A stretch of 64,000 bases of DNA from assembly GCA_052089225.1 (NCBI GenBank), contig JBQCZP010000006.1, forward strand, positions 11,567 through 75,566, in the 5' to 3' direction. Below, piece after piece: positions 36,653 through 45,559 of the stretch; the first letter of the stretch is position 1; each line of letters opens with the position of its first letter. The DNA comes from Nesterenkonia sp052089225 (lineage in GTDB: Bacteria > Actinomycetota > Actinomycetes > Actinomycetales > Micrococcaceae). The translations under genes and the position numbers were made by a program. Under the pieces are notes generated by a model that made no database searches, was not told where the DNA came from, and saw nothing but the letters and a program-made list of their open reading frames with translations.

Positions 36653-37310
36653 TGACTTTTCACCTCGGCGAGATCGACATGAGACGACACCACACAGAAA
36701 CAGCCCACGCTGCCGACTACTGGGAATAGCGCCGCCAGCACAGAGACACCGGCCCACCACACCATCAGGCCCGGGCCGGTGCCACCTCCGCGGAACCGAA
36801 GCACCAACTACGCANNNNNNNNNNNNNNNNNNNNNNNNNNNNNNNNNNNNNNNNNNNNNNNNNNNNNNNNNNNNNNNNNNNNNNNNNNNNNNNNNNNNNN
36901 NNNNNNNNNNNNNNCACCAACTACGCAGACTCACGCTTCCAACTGCGGCCATCCGCCGACGTGGCCACCGAGAGCAGCTACGGGCCGAGGTGGAACTCAG
37001 CGTTGCGCGACGACGGCTCCCTCACGAGGCGAAGAAGCTGAGAGGCCCGCGCAGAGGTCATCGCCACGGAGAACCTCAAGCATTTCCCAGCGGCGAGGCC
37101 CCCCGCGTCGATATCCGCGGACCCGGCGGGGAGCCTCACCTGCTACACCGGACGGCAGCATCTGACTCAGGCATTCCGGGCTGTGATCGCGATGTGCGAA
37201 CCCAACACACGGTACGGCCCGAAACTCACAGCCGCTGACATACTACCTAACCTCGACGAGCACTACAAGGTGACAGATACCTCTGAGCTTCCCTTCATCG
37301 CGCCTGGGTG
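36653..37310. other. Gene-poor region with orphan coding fragments
   Basis: No complete gene is seen. Two plus-strand stretches on either side of the assembly gap look protein-like. One (about 36915-37060) includes a charged helix, REQLRAEVELSVARRR. The other, in a different frame (37037-37311), ends with LTAADILPNLDEHYKVTD and a stop at 37311. They may be pieces of one or two decayed genes. I cannot name the family; remnants of a mobile element are possible. Confidence 0.3.
36815..36914. other. Assembly gap (100 N)
   Basis: Exactly 100 N, the convention for a gap of unknown size. The 13 bases before it (36802-36814, CACCAACTACGCA) are identical to the 13 after it (36915-36927), so the contig ends may simply overlap. 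Confidence 0.95.
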
Positions 37311-37899
37311 AGACACGTCAGTGAGAGGCATGAACCCAGCCGGTTCCTGACCCCTCAGCCTGCTCCAAGACCCCGCATCTGTCCCCCAAATCGCAGGATT
37401 TCTTCATTTCACGAACCTGCTGGGTGACCCCACACAATACGACAGCAGCTGCGCCGCCGGGGTCAGATTCATGGGAAGCCGTATCAGCTGAGATCCCCAC
37501 CCGGACGCACCCACCGCTGACCAATGCTCGTGAACTCACGCGGACAGCATCGTCCCACATGTGTGAACGTCTGGGATAGCTGGTACAGGTCCCCCTGACG
37601 ATGAACTGGGGCACCGCTTGTCACAAAGGGCTGTCGAATCGTTGTTTTTGTGTCCCGCTCTCTATGAGCGGAAGCATGAAAGCCACCCGACCTCGTCGAC
37701 ATTGAGCCAAGGATCATCGGTGGTCATGAGCCATAAAGGGCCGAGCGCTCGCATCGTTCAGCGGGGCTGCGCCCTGCTCTTCGAGACCGACCTTCAGAGC
37801 ACGGGAGAGAAAACGGGAAGGCTTTCGACGCCCACCGCGTCGTCGAGCCACCCCTCCTATTGACCCGGCCTCGACGAGGTTGCAGGTCCACTGACACGC
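37311..37899. other. Stretch with no recognisable gene
   Basis: Several short frames exist on both strands but none has family similarity or a convincing ribosome-binding site. Base composition is lower in GC than the neighbouring genes. A small stem CCGCTC-TCTAT-GAGCGG lies near 37654-37670. I see no terminal inverted repeats that would define an insertion sequence. Confidence 0.4.
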
Positions 37900-38740
37900 T
37901 CATCTAGAGCCTGGTCGCACCGTCGAAGACTGCTGCTGCCGACTGTGCAGCACGGTGCGCCAGCCGAGCAGCAGGTCGACGACCAGAAAGAGCAGTAGGC
38001 TAAGGCCGAGCATCGGCGGGAACAAGCCGAGACCAGCGGCGACCACTCCAACTGTCGCAACTCCCTACCAAGGCGCCCGGCGTGCGCGCCGCCGCAAGGG
38101 CCTTCGGCCTCGAGTGCGGTCGAGAGCTGCGGCGTCGTCCAGTCGACTGCTTCGCGCAGACTCGAGAAGTTGCCGCCGCCATGCTGCGACCAGGTGATCC
38201 CGGTGGAGGAGAGGAAGAGGATGCCCAGCGCTGCCCAGATACCTACTGCGCCATGCCCGGAACGGACCCGGCGCAGGCCCTTGTGCGTGAGCGTCGGACC
38301 CAGCATCTGCCGGGCCTTCCGGGTCTTCTTCGCTCGGATAGCCCAAAGCCCCACACCGGCGGCGGCGATGACACCTAGCCAAGAGGCGGCAAGTTCGCTG
38401 TAGCGCCTGCCGAATTCGCCGAGATGGAGGCTCCGATGAAGGCGATCGACCCACGTCCGCATCGGCGGCTGCGACCTGATCCGCCAGCGAGACAGAGCCC
38501 TCAGACACCGGCACGTGGAGTTACTCGGAGTAGACCGCGTCCTCGATCTGCGGCATCAGGGCATAGAGCGCACCACTCACCGCTGCGATGAGGATGAACG
38601 GCCCGACGAAGATGCCGGCATAAGAATGCCGCCGACTCAGCAACGGGCCGAACCAGCCCTGGGCCCCACTCATCTGGGTCGCAGTGGAACCGGCCGGGGG
38701 GATGTCCGTCGTCTTTCGACATGAGTGTTGTCATAGCGTG
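37900..38740 (-). pseudogene. Broken PepSY-associated membrane protein
   Basis: Minus-strand pieces of one gene survive in three frames. The N-terminal part reads RRHSYAGIFVGPFILIAA and ends at an in-frame TAA near 38526. The middle reads TWVDRLHRSLHLGEFGRRY. A C-terminal hydrophobic segment, GLSLLLFLVVDLLLGWRT, ends at 37900. The order and motifs are those of the PepSY_TM family, which usually has about 450-500 residues. Here the coding span is too short, so it carries a nonsense change, frameshifts and an internal deletion. It lies beside the copper genes, where such proteins often occur. Confidence 0.75.
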
Positions 38741-38868
38741 AGTACCTCTCCAGGGTCGGGCCAGGCATTCGCCGGTGACGCGCCAGGAAGTACTCCGCCT
38801 CCCAACGGTCGTGGTTCACCGTCGATGAGGTGCAGACAACGCCGATCTTCTACGGCCGGAGACGCGTA

Positions 38869-38883
38869 TCTACAGAGTGTAGA
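38869..38883. promoter_or_regulatory. BlaI-type operator 1
   Basis: TCTACA-GAG-TGTAGA is a perfect palindrome with a 3-base centre. It resembles the TACA-N-TGTA boxes bound by BlaI/MecI/CopY repressors. TAAAAT (38885-38890), a possible -10, begins two bases later. It lies 70 bp before the CopD-CtaG gene. Confidence 0.75.
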
Positions 38884-38953
38884 GTAAAATGTGGATGGGC
38901 CACAACGCTGGTCCACCGCCCAGATCGTCTCGCCTCCCAAGAACTAGGATCTC

Positions 38954-41068
38954 GTGCAGACTTCACCTGACACTCCGTCCGAGGAGACCGTTCGCCGCCA
39001 CCGGATGAGGCGCCGCTCCCGCTGGACGACAACCTGCCTGCTTCTGGCAGCGTGCGCTGGGCTCGTCGCTCCGGTTCTGCTCGCCGTCGCCCAGGGCGAG
39101 GCGCCCTACGAGGCCCTGCATCGCGGCCATCCCGGCGCCGCGGTGCAGGCGACCACCACCGCAATGCTCTGCACTGCGACGGCCGCATCCCTGGTGGTCG
39201 CCGGGGTCCTCATTCATCTGCTGTTCCTGCGCGATGCGCGAGGACACCGCGCTGATCAGTTTGACGCGCCATGGGAGCTGTTCGTTCTGCGCACCGCCAG
39301 CGCCGTCTGGGCTCTCGCCGCGTTCCCGCTGATCTTCCTCCGCGGTCTGGACCTGAGCGGGCTGCCCTTCTCCCGTCTTGGCGATCCGGCGGCGTTGCGC
39401 ATGGTGATCGGCGTCGACTTTGGATCCTCGGCATGGATCGTCACTGGAGTGTGCGCTCTCATCGTTCACTTCCTGAGCTGGTTCATGACGCGCTGGAGTC
39501 ATTGCCTGGGGCCGGCGGCGCTGACCCTGCTCGGGACCGCGGCGCCGATCGCGGTAGGCCAGACCCTGGTGGGACCGAACCATGACCTCGGCAACGACAC
39601 CGCGATGCTCCACGGGGCGGCGGCGGCTGCCACGCTGGGGACCTGGGCGATCCTGGCCCTGCGCAGCGCCCGTGCAGAGCTGACGCCGCTGACCACGCTG
39701 CGTCGCGCCTTTGTCGTGGTGACCGTGGGGACGACCTCGATGTTCCTGCTGGAGCTGGTGCTGATGACCTTCAAGCTCGCCGGCGTCACCCCCTGGCAGT
39801 CGTCCACAGGTCTGCTGATGTCGCTGAGACTGGTCATGCTCGCCGTCGTGCTGGGAACCTGCGCCTCCTTGCTGAGACTCTGGCGTACGGGACGGATGCG
39901 CGATCATCGTCTCGCGAGACGTCTGGCCGTCGGCGGCCTGGCCCTGGCAACGTGGACTGGCGCTACGGTACTGATGTCTCGCATCCCTCCGCCGCAGTAC
40001 TTCGTTCCCACCACAACTGAACAGCGGATCCTGGGCTACGACGTCGGTCCGGCGCCCACGGCGGCCGGTCTGGCCGGCGACTGGCGAATTAACGTCCTCT
40101 TCCTGGTGATCTCCTCAATCGCGGTCATCGGCTATCTCCTCGCCATCCGCAGAGTCCGCCGTCGCGGGATGCAATGGCCGCTCGGTCGCACGATTGCCTG
40201 GGTCTCAGGTTGGGGCACGCTGGTGCTGGCGACCAGCTCGGGAGTGGGCCGCTACTCTGGGGCGGACTTCGCGGTGCACATGGCCTCGCACATGGCCCTG
40301 AGCATGCTCGCCCCGGTACTCATGACGCTGGGTGGGCCTCTGACGCTGCTGCTGAAGGCCTCGACGGCCGACTCGCGCCGGCCCGCCGGGCCGCATTCCT
40401 GGGTCAAGTGGTTCATCAACGCCGGGATCTCGCGCTTCCTGATGTCACCGCTGGTAGCCTTCGCCATCTTCGTCGGCTCCTACTACGCGGTGTATCTCAG
40501 CAGCCTCTTCGAGAATCTGATGTTCCAGCACTGGGGGCATCAGCTGATGATGCTGCACTTCCTGGTCAGCGGATATCTCTACTACAGCCTGGCCGTGGGT
40601 GTGGACACCAGCTCCCGCCAGCTGCCGCACATCGCCCGGTTCGGTCTCGTGCTGGCGGCCATGCCTTTCCACGCCTTCTTCGGCGTCATCCTGATGACCA
40701 GCGACACCGTCGTCGGGCGAAACTTCTACGGAAGCCTCGACCTGACCTGGGCCGCGCTGCAGGACGCGCAGTACGTCGGCGGCGGGATCGCTTGGGCCGG
40801 AGGTGAGCTCCCCCTGATCCTGGTGATGCTCGCGCTGGGCATCCAGTGGTCCCGCAGCGACGCTCGCGAGGCGCGCCGCAAGGACCGGCATCTGGACCGC
40901 GGACTGGACACCGACTTCGACGACTACAACGAGATGCTCCATCGCCTGCACGAGCAGCGCGCCAAGCCACCAGAGGAGCACACGATCGAGGGCGAGAACC
41001 CGACCGCAGCCCCTATGGGCGATCGCGAGGACCGCCCCGCACACCAACCCACAGGAGGGAATCGATGA
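38954..41068 (+). CDS. CopD-CtaG fusion membrane protein
   Basis: 704 residues with about 14 membrane helices. The first half (about 30-330) is a CopD-like copper-resistance domain. The second half (about 390-640) is a Caa3_CtaG-type cytochrome oxidase assembly domain with HMASHMALSMLAP, a Met/His-rich helix, and HWGHQLMMLHFLVSGYL. Such fusions occur widely in Actinobacteria and are linked to copper entry or delivery to oxidase. A soluble acidic tail follows. The GTG at 38954 has AGGA upstream; the BlaI-type operator precedes it. It overlaps copA by 4 bp. Confidence 0.9.
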   Translation: MQTSPDTPSEETVRRHRMRRRSRWTTTCLLLAACAGLVAPVLLAVAQGEAPYEALHRGHPGAAVQATTTAMLCTATAASLVVAGVLIHLLFLRDARGHRADQFDAPWELFVLRTASAVWALAAFPLIFLRGLDLSGLPFSRLGDPAALRMVIGVDFGSSAWIVTGVCALIVHFLSWFMTRWSHCLGPAALTLLGTAAPIAVGQTLVGPNHDLGNDTAMLHGAAAAATLGTWAILALRSARAELTPLTTLRRAFVVVTVGTTSMFLLELVLMTFKLAGVTPWQSSTGLLMSLRLVMLAVVLGTCASLLRLWRTGRMRDHRLARRLAVGGLALATWTGATVLMSRIPPPQYFVPTTTEQRILGYDVGPAPTAAGLAGDWRINVLFLVISSIAVIGYLLAIRRVRRRGMQWPLGRTIAWVSGWGTLVLATSSGVGRYSGADFAVHMASHMALSMLAPVLMTLGGPLTLLLKASTADSRRPAGPHSWVKWFINAGISRFLMSPLVAFAIFVGSYYAVYLSSLFENLMFQHWGHQLMMLHFLVSGYLYYSLAVGVDTSSRQLPHIARFGLVLAAMPFHAFFGVILMTSDTVVGRNFYGSLDLTWAALQDAQYVGGGIAWAGGELPLILVMLALGIQWSRSDAREARRKDRHLDRGLDTDFDDYNEMLHRLHEQRAKPPEEHTIEGENPTAAPMGDREDRPAHQPTGGNR

Positions 41069-43368
41069 TGACGCAAAGCACACATGATGCGCAGCCAGCG
41101 CAGCGCCCCCCGTCGCCCCGCGGCGCGGCCGGCCTCCACCGCACGGAGCTTGCCGTGGGCGGGATGAGCTGCGCCGCGTGCGCGGTGCGCATTGAGAAGC
41201 GTCTGCGTCGCAGCGGCGATGACGTCGAGGCGGTGGTGAACTTCGCGACGGGACGGGCAGTTGTCAGCTCCCCGGCACCGCTGGACGAGGAGGACCTCGT
41301 GCAGCGGGTGCGGAGCCTGGGCTTCGAGGCCCACGCCGGCGACGACGCGGGGATATGGCAGGAGGAGCTGACCGAGAAGACGCTGACTTCCTACCGGCGA
41401 CGTCTCATCTGGTGCGCACTGCTTACCTTCCCCCTGATGGACGCGACGATCCTGCTGGCGCTGGTGCCGCAGGCCCAGTTCCCGGGGTGGGAATGGGCCT
41501 GCATCGCGCTGGCGCTTCCGGTGATCCTCTGGGGCGCATGGCCCTTCCACCGAGCGACGCTGCGCAATCTGCTCAATCGGTCGGCGAGCATGGACACGCT
41601 CGTCTCCCTCGGCGTCGTTGCGTCCTTCGGCTGGGCGCTGATCTATCTGCTGTTTGACGTCGCCGAACCCCATCCTGCCTACTGGCTGGGCTTCGGCGAG
41701 ACGTCGGTGGGTACCAGCGCGATCTACGTCGACGTCGCGGCCGGACTGACGACCCTGCAGCTGGCCGGGCGGTACTTCGAGATGCGCGCCCGCCGGAAGG
41801 CCGGCGACGTACTGCACGCCCTGACGAACCTCGCCCCGCGCTCGGCCCGGGTGGTCCGAGACCAGGAGGTCACCGTCCGGGTCGAGGAGATCGCGGTCGG
41901 AGAGGTCGTGGTGGTACGCCCCGGCGAGACCGTGCCAGTTGACGGCGAAATCCTGCACGGGGCCGCGGGCGTGGACGAGAGCACCATGACCGGTGAGGCG
42001 TTCCCTCGCCCGAAGGAGGTCGGCGACGACGTCACCGCAGGTTCGGTCACAGTGGATGGGCGCCTCGACGTGACCACCACCCACGTCGGCGACGACACGC
42101 GGCTGATGCGCATGGCCTCGATGGCTGAGACCGCCCAGGCCCGCAAGGCGAAGGTCCAGCACCTCGTCGACCGTATCACCCAGTACTTCGTCCCCGGCGT
42201 GCTGCTGCTCGCCCTTACGGTTGGGCTGATCTGGAAGTTCGCGCTGGACGTCGGCGCCTCGGAGGCCTTCAGTGTCGCCATGACAGTGCTGATCATCGCC
42301 TGCCCGTGTGCACTGGGCCTGGCGACACCGACCGCCCTGATGGTCGGCATCGGCCGGGGCGCGTCCTCGGGGATCCTGATCAAGAACTACGACGCGCTGG
42401 AGTCCAGCGGAGTCATCGACACCGTCGTGCTCGACAAGACCGGGACGCTGACCTCGCGAGACCTTACGGTCGAGACCGTGGTACCGGTTGACGGTGTCGA
42501 GGCCAGGGAGCTGCTGACACTGCTGGGGGCGGTGGAGCAGGGGTCCTCTCATCCGATCGCCGCGGCGGTGGCGCGGCACTGCGCGGCACTGGACCTCACG
42601 CCCCGCGAGGCGGAGGCCTTCACCGTGATCCCCGGTCAGGGAGTCGGGGCGATGGTCGAGGGTCGAGAGGTGCTCGCGGGCAACGCCCGGCTCATGGCCT
42701 CGCGCGGCATCGTGCTTCAGGACACTGAGGGACCGACCGACAGCACAGCCGGCACGGCCGCCCCGGGGAACTCCGCAGGCGCGACCAGCATCCATGTGGC
42801 CGTCGACGGCGAGACTCTCGGTCGAGCGGACTTCTCCGGCCGTCTGGAGCCCGACGCTGCGGCGGCCGTCGCCGAGCTGCACCGGATGGGCCTGAGCACG
42901 GTGCTGATGACCGGCGACGGCCCGGAGGCCGCACACGAGGTTGCCGATCGGCTCGGCATACCGGAGACGTGCTGCGGCGTCAGCCCGGCGGAGAAGGCCA
43001 AGCACATCGAGGAGCTGCAGGCGAAGGGACGCCGGGTGGCCATGGTCGGCGACGGGATCAACGACTCGGTGGCGTTGGGAACCGCGGACCTAGGGATCGC
43101 AGTCGCCTCCGGTACCGATATCGCCATCCGCTCGGCGGACATCGTTCTCGCCCGACGGCGGCTGCGCGGGATCCCGCGCGCGATACGACTGGCCCGCGCA
43201 ACGCTGCGCACGGTCCGGGGCAACCTGCTGTGGGCCGGCCTCTACAACGCCGCAGCCCTGCCCATCGCCGCCGCGGGGCTGCTTAATCCGCTGATCGCGG
43301 CGGCAACGATGGCGCTGTCGTCGATCTTCGTGGTGTCGAACAGCATGCGGCTCAACAAAGTCGACTGA
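41065..43368 (+). CDS. copA: Copper-translocating P-type ATPase CopA
   Basis: 767 residues. An N-terminal metal-binding domain has C36-A-A-C39 (GMSCAACAV). The membrane metal site is C413-P-C415, the phosphorylated residue D457 is in DKTGTLT, and TGE, SSHPIA and GDGINDS motifs are all present. It exports Cu(I) using ATP. AGGAGGG precedes the ATG, which overlaps the stop of the CopD-CtaG gene, so translation is coupled. It is the second gene of the BlaI-operator-controlled unit. Confidence 0.95.
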   Translation: MMTQSTHDAQPAQRPPSPRGAAGLHRTELAVGGMSCAACAVRIEKRLRRSGDDVEAVVNFATGRAVVSSPAPLDEEDLVQRVRSLGFEAHAGDDAGIWQEELTEKTLTSYRRRLIWCALLTFPLMDATILLALVPQAQFPGWEWACIALALPVILWGAWPFHRATLRNLLNRSASMDTLVSLGVVASFGWALIYLLFDVAEPHPAYWLGFGETSVGTSAIYVDVAAGLTTLQLAGRYFEMRARRKAGDVLHALTNLAPRSARVVRDQEVTVRVEEIAVGEVVVVRPGETVPVDGEILHGAAGVDESTMTGEAFPRPKEVGDDVTAGSVTVDGRLDVTTTHVGDDTRLMRMASMAETAQARKAKVQHLVDRITQYFVPGVLLLALTVGLIWKFALDVGASEAFSVAMTVLIIACPCALGLATPTALMVGIGRGASSGILIKNYDALESSGVIDTVVLDKTGTLTSRDLTVETVVPVDGVEARELLTLLGAVEQGSSHPIAAAVARHCAALDLTPREAEAFTVIPGQGVGAMVEGREVLAGNARLMASRGIVLQDTEGPTDSTAGTAAPGNSAGATSIHVAVDGETLGRADFSGRLEPDAAAAVAELHRMGLSTVLMTGDGPEAAHEVADRLGIPETCCGVSPAEKAKHIEELQAKGRRVAMVGDGINDSVALGTADLGIAVASGTDIAIRSADIVLARRRLRGIPRAIRLARATLRTVRGNLLWAGLYNAAALPIAAAGLLNPLIAAATMALSSIFVVSNSMRLNKVD

Positions 43369-43427
43369 GGACTCAACGGCGCGGCGGGCGGAACGACGAG
43401 CGGCCGATCACGCCGCCCGGAGGCGGA

Positions 43428-43781
43428 TCACCGGATCGTGCGCCGGAGGACGTCGACCTCGTCCTCACGCAGGCTGCCGGCGAACTTCATCAGCACCGCC
43501 TCCCGGTCGGGGGAGGCCTGGAGCTCGTCGAGCATCCGCGAGCTGCTGTAGACCTCTGGAGTCTGCGCGGCGAAGAAACGCACCTTCCGGGGCGAGATCT
43601 CGTGTCGCCCGACAATCTCCTTGTCGGCGAGGCGACTGAGGATCGTGATGACCGCGGAGTAAGAGACTGACCGTCCGTGGAGGCGGCGCTGCACCTCCGT
43701 GGCGGAGAGCTCGGCCTGGGCCTCCCACAGCACGGACAACACCGCCTGCTCCAGCTCGCCGCGGCGACGTGATCTCGTCAT
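43428..43781 (-). CDS. BlaI/MecI/CopY-family repressor
   Basis: 117 residues. Winged helix: LEQAVLSVLWEAQAELSATE, then the recognition helix SYSAVITILSRLADKEIVGR and a wing with SPRKVRFFA. The C-terminal dimerisation helix includes the region normally cut by an M56 protease. It has no CxC copper-binding tail like that of CopY, so copper sensing must come from the partner protease or another factor. The gene lies at the end of the minus-strand operon, 66 bp after the M56 gene, and converges with copA. Confidence 0.92.
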   Translation of the reverse strand: MTRSRRRGELEQAVLSVLWEAQAELSATEVQRRLHGRSVSYSAVITILSRLADKEIVGRHEISPRKVRFFAAQTPEVYSSSRMLDELQASPDREAVLMKFAGSLREDEVDVLRRTIR

Positions 43782-43847
43782 CTGAACTCCTTCCTGCCTT
43801 CATCGTACCCGCCGACGCCTGTCTCCTGACCGCGATCGTCCCGGCCC

Positions 43848-44681
43848 TCAGAGGCTGCGCAGCAGCTGCTCCAGGCGACGTCGATCTGTCTCCTGCCTCC
43901 GCGGCCGGCCCCGCGGACGGTCACCGGCCAGTCGTCGGGAGCGCAGCTCCATCGATGCGTCTGCTGTGCAGGCCGCAAGATGGTTGAGGGCGTTGGTGAG
44001 CTCCTCCTCGCCGGCGATGCGCGCGGCGACGTCGTCGGCGTCGAGCTCGATGAGGATCAGCGTTGCCTGTTTGAGATCCCGGCCGGCACGCGTGCCCGGA
44101 AGCAGCAGGGCGTTGAGCTGAGCCAGCCGCAGCATCCAATGATGCCGACGACTGATATGAGCCACCTCATGAGCGACGACCGCAACCAGCTGCCGATCGG
44201 GCAGCTCGTGGCGCAGGCCCAGTGAGATGTAGACGGTCGGCCTGCCGCCGGGGACCGCCACCGCCATCATCTCCTCTGAGGCGAAGGAAACCAGGGAGAC
44301 GAGGGAGTCATCGACCACGCGGACGCGCTCGGCCGACAGGTCTCCGCGAGCGTCGTGCAGCGAGGTCGAGAGTCCTTCCACGGTAGTCAGCAGAAAGGCC
44401 AGCAGTCCGCCGACGCCGAGCAAAAGCGTCCAGGCCACGATCACCAGGATCGCCTCGGGGGCCGCGGCCGACGGGTCTCGACGGGCGACGGCCCCGCCCA
44501 CCACCAGCGCTCCGAGTCCGCAGGCACCGGCCATCGCGCCGAGTACGAGGGCGGCGTGCCACAGCACCAGCGCCCGCCCAGGACGGCGGATCTGCCAGGA
44601 CTCCAGCTTCAGCAGCCGGGGCGAGCCGAGCATGAGTGTCACGCAGGCGACGATCAGCAGCACCCCGACGGGGATCAGCAT
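43848..44681 (-). CDS. M56-family (BlaR1-like) metalloprotease
   Basis: 277 residues. Three or four membrane helices flank a zinc protease site, H171-E-V-A-H175, with the probable third ligand E212 (IELDADD). It lacks the penicillin-sensor domain of BlaR1. The family cleaves the cognate BlaI repressor when a signal is sensed. Here the gene next door is a BlaI repressor, and the genes bearing its operator export copper, so copper or oxidase stress may be the signal (inference). Confidence 0.9.
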   Translation of the reverse strand: MLIPVGVLLIVACVTLMLGSPRLLKLESWQIRRPGRALVLWHAALVLGAMAGACGLGALVVGGAVARRDPSAAAPEAILVIVAWTLLLGVGGLLAFLLTTVEGLSTSLHDARGDLSAERVRVVDDSLVSLVSFASEEMMAVAVPGGRPTVYISLGLRHELPDRQLVAVVAHEVAHISRRHHWMLRLAQLNALLLPGTRAGRDLKQATLILIELDADDVAARIAGEEELTNALNHLAACTADASMELRSRRLAGDRPRGRPRRQETDRRRLEQLLRSL

Positions 44682-44733
44682 CCTCTCCCACTTCCTCGGG
44701 CCCGCATCGCCCGTGAACTTCGTGCCACTGGTG

Positions 44734-45366
44734 TCAGGTGTTCATCAGGACCAGCATCAGCCCCATACCCGCAGCCATCATGGCATGACGCAGCACGTGG
44801 AGGCGATGGCCCCGGCGCGCCGTCGCGCCCCGCCACGACCACCAGAGGACCCCAACCGCGCAGAGCAGCACGAAGCCCGCATTGACCGCGTCCGCCCAGC
44901 CGGGGGTCTGCATGGACATATTCATCGCACCCTCAGAGTGCTCCGCATGACCAGCGTGCGCACCGCCCCCGGCTCCCATGCCGCCCATGCCCGCCATAAG
45001 CAGCGGCATCGCCGCAAGCATCCACATCATCGCAGCGTCCAGCATCACGTGCCCGAAGAGATCGATCCTCCATGCGGACGGCGCCGCCCGCCGCAGCTCC
45101 GGCACCAGCGAGAGACCCAGGGCTCCGAAGAGGACGACCTGCGTCCAGACAGCGACGTCCCCCAGCGACACCCAGATCATCAGCACCATCGCCAGGCTCA
45201 TCACCGAATGGTTGATGTCGACGAGATCCCCGCAGGACAGTCCGGGCGGCGCGCCCGCGGCTCGAGCCGACCTCCCGCGCCGCCTGCGCAGGATGCTCAC
45301 GCCGTGATGCACACCGGTCAGGAGGAAGACGAGGGTGAGGATAAGGTCCCAGGGATAATCGAGCAT
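44734..45366 (-). CDS. DUF5134 membrane protein, His/Met-rich
   Basis: 210 residues with about six membrane helices. A central loop contains GMGGMGAGGGAHAGHAEHSE, and the flanking helices carry MMWMLAAMPLLMAGM. Such His/Met clusters are typical of copper ligands, but binding is not shown. It matches the actinobacterial DUF5134 family. It starts the DUF5134-M56-BlaI operon at 45366, directly behind BlaI-type operator 2. A sensor partner for the protease is one possibility. Confidence 0.8.
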   Translation of the reverse strand: MLDYPWDLILTLVFLLTGVHHGVSILRRRRGRSARAAGAPPGLSCGDLVDINHSVMSLAMVLMIWVSLGDVAVWTQVVLFGALGLSLVPELRRAAPSAWRIDLFGHVMLDAAMMWMLAAMPLLMAGMGGMGAGGGAHAGHAEHSEGAMNMSMQTPGWADAVNAGFVLLCAVGVLWWSWRGATARRGHRLHVLRHAMMAAGMGLMLVLMNT

Positions 45367-45380
45367 AGGTCGATGCTATC

Positions 45381-45395
45381 ACTACAAATTGTAGA
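45381..45395. promoter_or_regulatory. BlaI-type operator 2
   Basis: ACTACA-AAT-TGTAGA is the same palindrome as operator 1, with one mismatch at the edge. It lies 15 bp before the DUF5134 start (minus strand), so it should control the operon that contains the repressor itself. Confidence 0.72.
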
Positions 45396-45516
45396 GATAT
45401 CTGCTGACGACACCCTGGTAGTGGCCGAACTCGAGCGTTTGGCTCGACCCGGGCGAGATGCCCACGATATCGCCGATGAGCTGGCAGAGCAGAAAACGAT
45501 CGCCACATCCAGGATA

Positions 45517-45544
45517 TTGCGCATCTCACACACCCAGGTATACT
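45517..45544 (+). promoter_or_regulatory. paaA promoter
   Basis: TTGCGC (45517-45522) and TATACT (45539-45544) are 16 bp apart. The PaaR-type palindrome begins inside the -10. The paaA start lies 33 bp downstream of the -10. Confidence 0.55.
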
Positions 45545-45559
45545 GAACGAACGGTCAGT
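45542..45559. promoter_or_regulatory. PaaR-type operator 2 (paaABCDE)
   Basis: ACTGAACGAACGGTCAGT, or ACTGACCGTTCGTTCAGT on the other strand, matches the common palindrome at 16 of 18 positions and overlaps the paaA -10. Confidence 0.75.

Larger units (their letters stand above)
45373..45546 (+). pseudogene. Possible remnant of a gene cut off at the island edge
   Basis: An open frame of 57 codons has helix-forming, protein-like sequence (VVAELERLARPGRDAHDIAD) and ends at 45546, inside the paaA operator. It starts within the DUF5134 control region and matches no known family. It might be the tail of a gene truncated when the copper island entered. It could also be chance. Confidence 0.25.

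Noticed and set aside
37318..37863. Insertion sequence in the gene-poor region
   Set aside because: No transposase motifs, terminal inverted repeats or target duplications could be found by eye.
40924..43005. 693-codon minus-strand ORF over copA
   Set aside because: Antisense shadow of the well-supported CopA gene.
43428..44681. Beta-lactam resistance regulation
   Set aside because: BlaI/M56 alone might suggest it, but no beta-lactamase or penicillin-sensor domain is present and the operators precede copper genes.
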